NCBI RefSeq assembly: GCF_029589435.1
Contig: NZ_JARRAG010000002.1
Coordinates: forward strand, 434,001-498,000
Length of the DNA stretch: 64,000 nt
Source of the DNA: Paludisphaera mucosa
GTDB lineage: Bacteria > Planctomycetota > Planctomycetia > Isosphaerales > Isosphaeraceae
Direction: 5' to 3'
In this document: positions 57,471-64,000 of the stretch, piece after piece
Layout of the letters: every line of letters starts with the position of its first letter
Position numbering within the stretch: position 1 is the stretch's first letter
The notes under the pieces: model-generated
What the model saw: only the letters and a program-made list of their open reading frames with translations
What the model was told of the DNA's origin: nothing
Database searches by the model: none
Program-made: the position numbers and the translations under genes

Positions 57471-58094
57471 CGGATGAGCGGCGATCAGGAGTTGGAACCG
57501 CACCATCGTGGCCACCTGGGGCGAAAGGTGGGGCAGCGTGGCCTCGAACGTCTCCTCGGCCACGGGTCGAATCGGGGGCGATTCCCTGGCGACGCTGCGG
57601 CCCTTCTCAAGGCCGGCGACGGCGGCCAGGGCGGCGGAGCGACGCGCCGGGGTGGAGCTCCTCGCCGGCGGTCCATTTGAACATCGCCCGGACCCGGTGG
57701 ACGTCCTTGTTGATCAGCCGTCGCGACCGGCCGGCCTCGATCATCGCCCGGCGGACGGCCTTGAGCGCCAGGGGGCCGAACTCGCGAGCAGGGGTCGCGC
57801 CGAAGGATCGGCGGAGGAATCGGAGGGCCTGGCGGTTGTCGTCCTGCTCGCTGGTGGGGCGGCCGTCCCTGACGTGGTTGCCCTCCACGTGCCGCAGGCA
57901 GGCAAGCATGAGTTCGTTGATCGAGAACGACTCGTCGACGGCCGAACCGACGGCGGCGATCGGGCGGGCGTAGGCCTCGTGGCTCGCGGGGGAGCCGTAG
58001 GGTCCTAGGTAGCGATCGCGGCCGTCGATGTGACGACGGCGGCGTTCCGGGCCTTGTGACGGCGATAGGCGGGGGGGCGATGGCTGCGGGGCAT
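57471..58094 (-). pseudogene. Tyrosine-recombinase (integrase) remnant, copy 2
   Basis: It starts at an ATG (58094) with PRSHRPPAYRRHKARNAAVV, frameshifts near 58033, then reads DGRDRYLGPYGSPASHEAYARPIA, RQALRFLRRSFGATPAREFGPLALKAVRRAMIEAGRSRRLINKDVHRVRAMFKW. Frames shift again near the 3' part, and it stops just at the catalytic-Arg region (MVRFQLLIAAHP), where similarity to copy 1 ends. The rest of the catalytic domain is lost. It lies 110 bases from the tRNA-Pro 3' end, the usual integrase position. Confidence 0.8.
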
Positions 58095-58102
58095 GGGGGT
58101 GG

Positions 58103-58132
58103 GGCCAAAACAGTACATGTACTGTTTTGGCC
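58103..58132. promoter_or_regulatory. Perfect 30-bp palindrome upstream of integrase copy 2
   Basis: Centred between 58117 and 58118 with a GTACATGTAC core, 8 bases before the integrase start and 72 bases from the tRNA. Its counterpart before copy 1 keeps the symmetry through paired substitutions. A dimer-binding operator or a DNA/RNA cruciform controlling the integrase is the simplest reading. Confidence 0.75.
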
Positions 58133-58204
58133 AGGACCTCTTTGCCGCACCGCCCGACCCGGGCAGGCATCCTAAATCCAGGATTCGGCGAGACTTGCTT
58201 CCAA

Positions 58205-58250
58205 TCGGGGCGAGAGGATTTGAACCTCCGGCCTCACGGACCCGAACCGT
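58205..58250. repeat. att-like 46-bp repeat within tRNA-Pro (proximal end of island)
   Basis: Identical to 32890-32935. It overlaps the 3' part of the tRNA, so integration kept the tRNA gene intact. Confidence 0.8.
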
Positions 58251-58279
58251 GCGCTCTAGCCAAGCTGAGCTACGCCCCG
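58205..58279 (-). tRNA. tRNA-Pro(CGG)
   Basis: Full cloverleaf, 75 nt with discriminator A. C1-G72 acceptor pair as in bacterial tRNA-Pro, GCTC/GAGC D stem, anticodon stem CACGG/CCGTG with anticodon CGG in the loop TTCGGGT, T arm GGAGG-TTCAAAT-CCTCT. CCA is not encoded. Confidence 0.95.
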
Positions 58280-58334
58280 TTTTGCATGTTGCGTGAAGAG
58301 CATCATAGCGAGCGGCGGGGATCTGTCAACCGCA

Positions 58335-59867
58335 TCAATCGCGGGACTTCAATTCGGCGGCGGTCGGCGGGTGCGGGGCGTGGCGTTCGAGAGGGGTCTG
58401 CGCCTCGTCGAGGAAGGCGTGCCAGTCGCGTTCCAGCTCGCCGAGGTCCTCGCCGAAGGCGCGGCGGAAGGCGTCGAAATGGGACTGCGGCGACGGCGAG
58501 GCCTCCTGGGGGCTGCGGAGGAGGTCCAGGAACTTCACGAACGAATCACCCCGGCGGGCGCGGAGGAAATAGGCCAGGGCCCAGGCCTGGGCGTAGGGGT
58601 CGCGGCGGTAGCCCTGGCCGAAGCCCCTGTCGCGGAGGAGTGGTTCCAACGGCGGCGCGGGCTGGATCTTCCGCCAGTCGAGGAGGCGGATGTCGTGGGG
58701 GCGGCCGATCCCGGCCCATCGGCCGCCGCGGACGACCTCGAACTGCATCGCCAGGCCCTCCTGGAGCCAGATCGGGAAGGCGTCGTGGCGCGGTAGCAGG
58801 CCGCTGTCGACGGCGAGCAGGTGGACCAACTCGTGGGCCGCCATGCCGTCGTCGTAGGCCCGCCGCTCGGCCTCGAGCAGCAACTCGCCGCGACGGACCT
58901 CGCGATCGAGTCGCTCGATCAGCGCCTTCGCCTCCGCACGGCCGACGACACGGGGCCGCTCGCCCGCCAGGCCCACCCGCAGGCGGCCGTCGGGGGGGAG
59001 CCGATCGAGGGCCGTGCGGAACGCCTGCAGCTCGTCGCGACGTTTGGCGAAGGCCGTCCGGTCCTGGCGTTGCAGCTCGCTGCTGCGGGCGTCGTAGGCG
59101 ACCACGGCGTTCCAGGTCGGGTGGTAGTAGCCTCGCGTCGAGCCGAACGCCGAGGCGTCGTGCGTCGTCAGGAAGGCCTGGTAGTCGCTGCGATCGGCGA
59201 ACCAGGCGAAGACGAGGCGACGGCGAGGGACGGTCAGGGGGACGCCCGATCCGGCGAAGAGGAGGTGATAGGCGGTCGTCAGCCGCTCCAGCAAGGCGAC
59301 GCGCTCGCCCGCCTCGGCCTCGGGATGCTGGTGGAGCAGCACCACGTGCGGCCCCCGCTCGACCCGCACGGCGATCCCCAGGGCCTTGCGGAAGGGCTCG
59401 AAGTCCGGGTCGTCGCAGGGGGCCTTCAGCTTCTCGACGACCGCGACCATCCGCCGCGTCGGCTCGTGGTCCGGGGCGGCGGCGTGGATCTTCGTCAGCT
59501 CCTCGACGGCCTCGTCGATCAGGCCGTTCTCCAGGGCCCACCAGGCCTCGGCGAAACGCTGGACGGGAGCCTTCCCCTCCAGGGCCTTCCGCCGGGCGGC
59601 CCATTCCTCGGCGGGGACGAAGCCGGGGACGCGCTTCTCCAGGTCCTCGGCGCGGAAGGCGTAGCGTTCGCCGGCGAGGTCGATCGTGATCCCGGTCTTT
59701 TCCGCGACGGCCGGCGCCTGGATGCGGCCGCCGTCCTTGAAGTAGATCAGGTCACCGCGGAGGCCGACGCTCGCGCTCGCCGCCGCCAGAAAGCCCAGCA
59801 GGGCCGCCGCGATGCTGCTACGGAGAGTCCGGGGGAACGGTCGGATCGGCGGGCGGGCGTGCTTCAT
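58335..59867 (-). CDS. DUF1570-type secreted protein with HELVH motif
   Basis: 510 residues, signal peptide (about 18-40). The N-terminal half has a short TPR-like region (ALENGLIDEAVEELTKIHA). The C-terminal half carries the DUF1570 metallopeptidase-like core: GYYHPTWNAVVAY, AAHELVHLLA (HELVH) and PIWLQEGLAMQFE with the third-ligand Glu. Catalysis is unproven in this family. GGGGAAGA precedes the ATG. A second in-frame start (GTG at 59882) lacks support. Confidence 0.88.
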   Translation of the reverse strand: MKHARPPIRPFPRTLRSSIAAALLGFLAAASASVGLRGDLIYFKDGGRIQAPAVAEKTGITIDLAGERYAFRAEDLEKRVPGFVPAEEWAARRKALEGKAPVQRFAEAWWALENGLIDEAVEELTKIHAAAPDHEPTRRMVAVVEKLKAPCDDPDFEPFRKALGIAVRVERGPHVVLLHQHPEAEAGERVALLERLTTAYHLLFAGSGVPLTVPRRRLVFAWFADRSDYQAFLTTHDASAFGSTRGYYHPTWNAVVAYDARSSELQRQDRTAFAKRRDELQAFRTALDRLPPDGRLRVGLAGERPRVVGRAEAKALIERLDREVRRGELLLEAERRAYDDGMAAHELVHLLAVDSGLLPRHDAFPIWLQEGLAMQFEVVRGGRWAGIGRPHDIRLLDWRKIQPAPPLEPLLRDRGFGQGYRRDPYAQAWALAYFLRARRGDSFVKFLDLLRSPQEASPSPQSHFDAFRRAFGEDLGELERDWHAFLDEAQTPLERHAPHPPTAAELKSRD

Positions 59868-60131
59868 CGGGATCTTCCCCACCTCGCGGCGACGGCGACG
59901 CCTGACGTTGCCTCCGTCCCATTAAACTCGAACGCCGGCCGGGAGTCATCGCGAACCAAGTCGGGGGGGCCGGCGTAAGGATGGGCACGACCGGCGACGA
60001 AATTCGTCGGATTGGAAAGACGGTGTCGTCTCGACGGGTCGGATTCCGTCGTATCGGATGACGGAGCTGATGGAAACGGAATGCAACCCGAGTCCACCTC
60101 AGGGCGATTGGTTCATGACAAGGAGGTCGAT

Positions 60132-60344
60132 ATGCTGGTGCTCAGCCGCAAAGCGATGCAGTCGGTGGTGATCGGTGCGGACATCCGGATCACCGTGATC
60201 CGCGTCGAGGGGAATCAGATCCGCATCGGGATCGAGGCCCCGCAGGACGTGAGGATCCTCCGCGGCGAGTTGCTCGACGACTCCCAGGAAGACGGCGACG
60301 ACTGCGGACGCCGACACCTGGAATTCGCCGCGCCCCTCTCCTGA
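60132..60344 (+). CDS. csrA: CsrA carbon storage regulator
   Basis: 70 residues: MLVLSRKAMQSVVIGADIRITVIRVEGNQIRIGIEAPQDVRILRGEL, the full CsrA core with the RNA-binding L4 and R44-type residues. The C-terminal tail (DDSQEDGDDCGRRHLEF) is short and acidic. AAGGAGG lies 5-6 bases before the ATG. It probably represses translation of target mRNAs at GGA motifs. It is monocistronic. Confidence 0.93.
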   Translation: MLVLSRKAMQSVVIGADIRITVIRVEGNQIRIGIEAPQDVRILRGELLDDSQEDGDDCGRRHLEFAAPLS

Positions 60345-60785
60345 ACGGAACGCGCGAGCGAGGGGTTCACGACTCCGTCCCGACGGCCGCCCCGCGCGGC
60401 CTGGGAGATTCCCCGCACCTGGAGGATCGCTCGTCGCCATGACGAGGGTCCGATCGGGCCGCGAGACCCGAAGGGCTGGATCGCCCGATTCCTCAGCGTT
60501 TGGAGCACCGACTCCGACGGCCAGGCCGTTGCGACGCGGGAGATCTCCCGGCGCCGCCCGCCGTCCCCTCGCGCCCCATTCCCGAGAGACGGCCGCACAC
60601 CGGCGGGCCGAACTCGGGCCGATGCGGACCCGTGCCATGGAGAGGGCTGGGATCGCGACGCCCCGCGAGGGCGACTTCCTTCCCGCCCCTGGGCCGCGAT
60701 CGTCCGTGCGCCCGCGCCGCGACGTCGTCGAAGAGGTCGCGGACGGGGATTGCGGCGGGAACGATGGGGGGCCGATCGCGGTGGA
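60345..60785. other. Intergenic region
   Basis: About 440 bases between convergent genes. No supported gene, and no clear terminator hairpin was identified. Confidence 0.4.
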
Positions 60786-61526
60786 TCAGATCGGCGGGCC
60801 GGCCTCGCCGCCTTCGCCGCCCTCGGCGCTCTCGTCGACGTCGCCGCCGCTGAAGGCCTGGCGGGCGGGGTCGCCGACCATGAAGTTCTCCAGGCAGAGG
60901 CCGATCTTGGAGACGACGGCGTTCTTCTCGGCCGTGGGATACTCGAAGATCAGGGCCACCTTGTACGGGGACGTCTTGGAGCCGTAGAGGTAGACCTGCA
61001 ACTCCTTGGCCTCGGTGGAGATCGTCTTCGCCAGGAAGGAGTTGGCCTGCTTCTTCTCCTTGACCTGCTTATTCTCCTGCTTGAACTGGCCGAGGTCGAC
61101 TTCGGCCCCGGTCGCGGTGCGGACCAGGTCGACCACCTCGGCGTTGAAGTCGCCGCGGGGAGGAGGCTCGGGCTGGGGGGCGGCGCCCTTCTTGGCCGCC
61201 GCCTTGGGCCGGTCGACCCGCGCCAGGACGTGCAAGCTCTGCTTCTCGGGCTCGAGGAACGTGTTCTCGACGTCGAACCGGCCGGGCTCCAGGGCCGCGA
61301 ACTGGAAGGTCTGGGTCGGGCCGGTGAGGTTCTTGGGCGGGCGGATGTAAATGCCCAGCTCTTCCAGCTTGCCCTTGGCGACCGGGGCGCCCAGGTTCTC
61401 GTCGAGCCGCTTCTCATACTTCATGCGGTCGAGCGTCTGCTCGATGCGGAAGTCGTAGTTCTTCATCCCGCAGCCGACCGCCAGCAGCATCCCGAAGCTG
61501 ATCAGCATCGCCCGTGCGCGTTTCAT
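60786..61526 (-). CDS. Lipoprotein, unrecognised
   Basis: 246 residues. Lipoprotein signal with lipobox LAVGC. The mature part has RIEQTLDRMKYEKRLDENLG, a central beta-rich region and a Lys/Gln-rich coiled part (VKEKKQANSFLAKTI), ending in an acidic Gly/Glu tail. In-frame ATG ATG: the second is preceded by GAGAGGACC at proper spacing. It diverges from the P-II-like gene. Function unknown. Confidence 0.78.
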   Translation of the reverse strand: MKRARAMLISFGMLLAVGCGMKNYDFRIEQTLDRMKYEKRLDENLGAPVAKGKLEELGIYIRPPKNLTGPTQTFQFAALEPGRFDVENTFLEPEKQSLHVLARVDRPKAAAKKGAAPQPEPPPRGDFNAEVVDLVRTATGAEVDLGQFKQENKQVKEKKQANSFLAKTISTEAKELQVYLYGSKTSPYKVALIFEYPTAEKNAVVSKIGLCLENFMVGDPARQAFSGGDVDESAEGGEGGEAGPPI

Positions 61527-61674
61527 CAACGAAGGTCCTCTCGATTCGCCTCGCCCGCCCGCCGACGGCCCCGGCGCGTTCCCGGTCGACCCTGGTTCGT
61601 GGTAACTTCAGATCATAGTCCCCCGGGCGGGCCGACGCCAGCCGGCGGCCGGGTTTGACGACGGAGGCGGAACG

Positions 61675-62052
61675 ATGACCGGACCCGACGACCCCAGGCC
61701 CGACGAGCCCTGCGGGGACGACCCCGTCCAGACCGGCCGGCCGATGCAGATCATCGCGCTGGTGAAGCCGTTCCGCGCCCAGGCCGTGCTCGCGGCGCTG
61801 GAGTCGGTCGAGATCCTGGGGGGCGCCGTGCGCGAGGCGATGGGCTACGGCCGCCAGAAGAACCGGCTGCACCAGTACCTGGGGAGCGAGTACAACACGT
61901 CGTTCCTGCCCAAGGTCGAGCTGACCGTGTTCGTCGAGCAGCAGCACGTCGCGGCGGCCGTTCGCGCGATCGCCGACAACGCCCGCACGGGGAGGATCGG
62001 CGACGGCAAGATCCTGGTCCTGCCCTGCTTCCACGACTACTTATGCTGGTAG
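61675..62052 (+). CDS. P-II family signal-transduction protein
   Basis: 125 residues: a 23-residue Asp/Pro-rich extension, then the P-II core MQIIALVKPFRAQAVLAALESV, GYGRQKNRLHQYLGSEYNTSFLPKVELTV (the T-loop, with the Tyr of GSEYN at the modification-site position) and RTGRIGDGKILVLP at the C-terminus. The last 10-15 residues of a typical GlnB/GlnK are missing. GGAGG lies 7 bases before the ATG. No ammonium transporter or glutamine synthetase neighbour, so its target is unclear. Confidence 0.85.
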   Translation: MTGPDDPRPDEPCGDDPVQTGRPMQIIALVKPFRAQAVLAALESVEILGGAVREAMGYGRQKNRLHQYLGSEYNTSFLPKVELTVFVEQQHVAAAVRAIADNARTGRIGDGKILVLPCFHDYLCW

Positions 62053-62075
62053 TCGGAGGGCCGGGGCGGGTCGCC

Positions 62076-62888
62076 TCAGTGGACGGCCTCGATCCAGAGG
62101 ATGCGGCGGACCTGGACGACGGGGGACTTGCCGTCGGCGTCCAGCTCGATCCGCACGGCGCGTTCGCCGGAGTCCTCGGCGCGGAGCAAGGCGTGGTCGC
62201 CGCGGTCCTGGAACCAGCGGACCATGGCGACGCCGTCGACCCAGGCGACGACCATGCGGCCGTCGAGCGAGGTCAGCGACTCCTCGTCGTCCTTCGCGAA
62301 GGCGACCGAGGCGCCGCGGGCCAGCACCGGCTCCATGGCGTCGTCGGGGACCGCGAGGCAGCGGCCCTCGCGGCGGGCCTCGAGCCACTCGCGCTCGCCG
62401 CGGCCGCGCTCGGCGCGGAGCGTGTCGTGGTCGTGACGCGACGCGGATCCCAGGCCCTTGACGTCGCGTTCGCCCGTGGTCAGCGAGCGCTCCGACTCCA
62501 GGAACCGGGCGGTCGCCGAGCCCAGCTCCGGCGACGCCTCGCCTTCGAGGAGCTGCAAGGCCGTCCGCAGGAGCGCGCCGACCATCACCGTCGGCTGCGC
62601 CGGGCCGTCGCCGCGGTCGTGGCGGGTGGAGGGGCGGAACTTGGGGCCCTTGCCGTGGAGCAGCCAGGTGGGCTCGACCGCCGTCAGCTCGATGATCTTG
62701 AGCACGACCTCGGCCGGGACGGTGACGCCCCCTTCATAGTTATACCAGGTCCGCACGGGGATCCCGAGCCGACGCGCCATCTCGGGGCCGCCCCGCTCGC
62801 CGAACAACTCCAGGCGCAGGATCGCGAGCCGCTCGGCCAGTTCGAGCTTGGCGCGCAACGAATCCGGAAGCGTCTTTCGCCGAGCCAT
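62076..62888 (-). CDS. HTH/S24-type (C1-like) transcriptional regulator
   Basis: 270 residues. An N-terminal XRE-type helix-turn-helix (about 30-75: GPEMARRLGIPVRTWYNYEGGVTVPAEVVLKIIEL) and a C-terminal S24/LexA-like domain (about 180-265: CLAVPDDAMEPVLARGASVAFAKDDEES, VVAWVDGVAMVRWF). The catalytic Ser/Lys pair of self-cleaving LexA types is not clearly present. Charged, flexible middle part. It may regulate the neighbouring P-II-like gene, with which it converges. It is larger than phage repressors, typical of planctomycete regulators. Confidence 0.8.
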   Translation of the reverse strand: MARRKTLPDSLRAKLELAERLAILRLELFGERGGPEMARRLGIPVRTWYNYEGGVTVPAEVVLKIIELTAVEPTWLLHGKGPKFRPSTRHDRGDGPAQPTVMVGALLRTALQLLEGEASPELGSATARFLESERSLTTGERDVKGLGSASRHDHDTLRAERGRGEREWLEARREGRCLAVPDDAMEPVLARGASVAFAKDDEESLTSLDGRMVVAWVDGVAMVRWFQDRGDHALLRAEDSGERAVRIELDADGKSPVVQVRRILWIEAVH

Positions 62889-63099
62889 GTCAGCCCCGTC
62901 CTAATCTTTAGGTCGACCATTCCTAGGAAATCGCCCGCGTCCCGCGACTCCCTATTCGCGCAGGACATTCGTCCGATAGCCTTTTATAGCAGTTAGACGA
63001 AAAAAATCAATTGCGGAGACCCGACGTTGCAAAAGTTCAACATTCCTCACGACGGACGGGGGCTGAGGCCGTCGGCGAGGCGTCGGGCCGCCGGCGGGC

Positions 63100-63738
63100 T
63101 CATTCGTCGTCGTCGAGCTTGAGGTCCATGAGGAACTGGGCCACGGCGTCGTCCTCCTTGCCGGCGGGGGCGGCCTCGGCGGCGACGTCCACCGTCTCCT
63201 CGGCGGGCTTGGGCTTCTTGTCGGCCGACTTCTTGGAGGCCTTCGCGGGCGCGGGGGCCGGCTCGGGCTCGTCGTCGAGGGGGATGGCGTCGTCGAGCCC
63301 GGCGACGTCGACGTCGAAGCCGTCGTCGTCGGCGGCGTCGACGCTCACCTCGAAGTCGTCGGCCTCGTCCACCTCGACGGCGTCGACGACCGCATCCAGC
63401 TCGGCGGTGTCGCCGCTCGGGCCGTCGGCGGCGGCCGCGCCCGCCTTGAGGGGGTCGACCCGCAGCGCGACGCCGCCGATGCCGATGACGTCGCCCGCCT
63501 TGAGCGGCTGCTGGCCCAGCACGCGCTTGCCGTTCACGTAGGTGCCGTTGGAGCTGCCCAGGTCGCGGACCATCAGGCGGCCGTCGGCCTCGAAGACCTC
63601 GCAATGGCGCCGGCTCACCTGCGAGGAGCGGATCCGGATCACGCAATCGTCGTGACGGCCCACGCTGTTGACGCCGTCGATCAGCCTGAGGGCGGTGACG
63701 TCGCTCCGCCCCTTGACGACCTTGAGTGTGTAATTCAT
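63100..63738 (-). CDS. FHA-domain protein with acidic tail
   Basis: 212 residues. An FHA phosphothreonine-binding domain fills about 1-95 (SVGRHDDCVIRI, SSQVSRRHCEVF, LGSSNGTYVNG), with the GR, SxxH and NG motifs intact. A long Asp/Glu/Ala/Pro-rich tail follows. It probably reads phosphorylation by Ser/Thr kinases, which planctomycetes have in number. No kinase is in view. Confidence 0.9.
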   Translation of the reverse strand: MNYTLKVVKGRSDVTALRLIDGVNSVGRHDDCVIRIRSSQVSRRHCEVFEADGRLMVRDLGSSNGTYVNGKRVLGQQPLKAGDVIGIGGVALRVDPLKAGAAAADGPSGDTAELDAVVDAVEVDEADDFEVSVDAADDDGFDVDVAGLDDAIPLDDEPEPAPAPAKASKKSADKKPKPAEETVDVAAEAAPAGKEDDAVAQFLMDLKLDDDE

Positions 63739-64000
63739 CGCGAATCGATCTCGGCTGCTGGACGGACCGCAAGGGGGGGGTCGCGAGGGCGGTCGGGGAG
63801 GACCGCCGGGGCGCTCGCGCCCATCTTAAAAGTACATCCTCGACGGCCGGCAAGCAAATGGAAAGCCTTCGGCCGGCCGCGGCGGCCGCGTGCGTCGCCT
63901 TTTTCGGGTTTCGGGGGAGACGGCTTGCAATCGCCGTCGACGTCTCTATACTGAGTCTACCGCTCGACGAGGGGGCCCACGCGGCCCTTCCCCACCTCGC
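63739..64000. other. Upstream region of the FHA gene, to the window edge
   Basis: No gene visible. It probably holds the FHA promoter and the start of the next gene's control region outside the window. Confidence 0.4.

Larger units (their letters stand above)
32890..58250. mobile_element. Putative 25-kb genomic island integrated at tRNA-Pro
   Basis: Bounded by perfect 46-bp direct repeats (32890-32935 and 58205-58250); the right copy is the 3' part of an intact tRNA-Pro gene. A tyrosine-integrase remnant lies directly beside the tRNA end, the usual place for the recombinase. The cargo includes a copper-oxidase operon, several insertion-sequence remnants, a repressor/immunity-like pair, DNA-repair and small enzymes, and a DUF1559/lipoprotein pair. 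Because the integrase is dead, the island is probably fixed. Boundaries are inferred from the repeats; no empty site is available here to prove it. Confidence 0.75.

Noticed and set aside
1..64000. CRISPR array, rRNA operon, tmRNA or RNase P RNA
   Set aside because: No evenly spaced direct repeats and no recognisable conserved RNA cores were seen on either strand.

Overview
The window comes from a planctomycete with very GC-rich DNA, most likely of the Isosphaeraceae (Paludisphaera/Singulisphaera/Tautonia-like). This rests on two DUF1559 prepilin-type proteins, DUF4159 and DUF1570 proteins, secreted proteins with an LEDRxL-type N-terminal motif, many signal-peptide lipoproteins, small tightly overlapping operons and broad intergenic stretches full of decayed gene pieces. 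The species is not identifiable from the sequence alone.

Layout. 1-4.2 kb: a minus-strand cluster of a TPR/HELCH-metalloprotease-like protein, a DUF4159 protein and a MoxR AAA ATPase that runs off the left edge. 4.2-10.8 kb: a large secreted protein, a ChbG/HpnK-type deacetylase, and a frameshifted DUF11-repeat pseudogene. 10.8-15.9 kb: a plus-strand group of a small secreted protein, a DUF1559 protein, a lipoprotein and two tandem AhpD/carboxymuconolactone-decarboxylase-like secreted proteins, closed by a hairpin. 16-29.3 kb: scattered genes (tandem DUF1801, an unrecognised 262-residue protein, a membrane protein, an acyl-CoA-dehydrogenase-like protein, two secreted alpha/beta hydrolases, a sphingomyelinase-like phosphoesterase, a probable cis-3-hydroxy-L-proline dehydratase) among gene remnants.

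29.6-58.3 kb looks like mobile DNA built up at a tRNA gene. An intact tRNA-Pro(CGG) lies at 58205-58279 on the minus strand. Its 3' 46 bases are repeated perfectly and in the same orientation at 32890-32935. A decayed tyrosine-integrase gene lies just beyond the tRNA 3' end (57.5-58.1 kb), and a second decayed copy of the same gene lies at 29.6-30.4 kb. Both copies keep a palindrome of about 30 bp at the gene's 5' end, and paired base changes preserve its symmetry. The simplest reading is two related islands in tandem. The right one (32.9-58.2 kb) carries a four-gene operon (Tat-exported multicopper oxidase, SCO1-like copper chaperone, 1043-residue di-haem cytochrome c peroxidase-like protein, and an unknown protein), pieces of IS66, ISL3, IS5, another DDE transposase and IS630, an SdpR/SdpI-like repressor/membrane pair, an AlkD-like DNA glycosylase, small enzymes and small membrane proteins, and a DUF1559/lipoprotein pair. 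A 2.4-kb segment with a beta-propeller-like secreted protein and a 24-bp-stem hairpin lies between the left integrase remnant and the att repeat.

58.3-64 kb is ordinary regulatory and envelope sequence: a DUF1570 protein, CsrA, a lipoprotein, a P-II-like protein, an HTH/S24-type regulator and an FHA-domain protein.

The best candidates for undescribed biology are the copper oxidase/di-haem peroxidase operon and the palindrome-controlled integrase family that builds the tRNA-Pro island.
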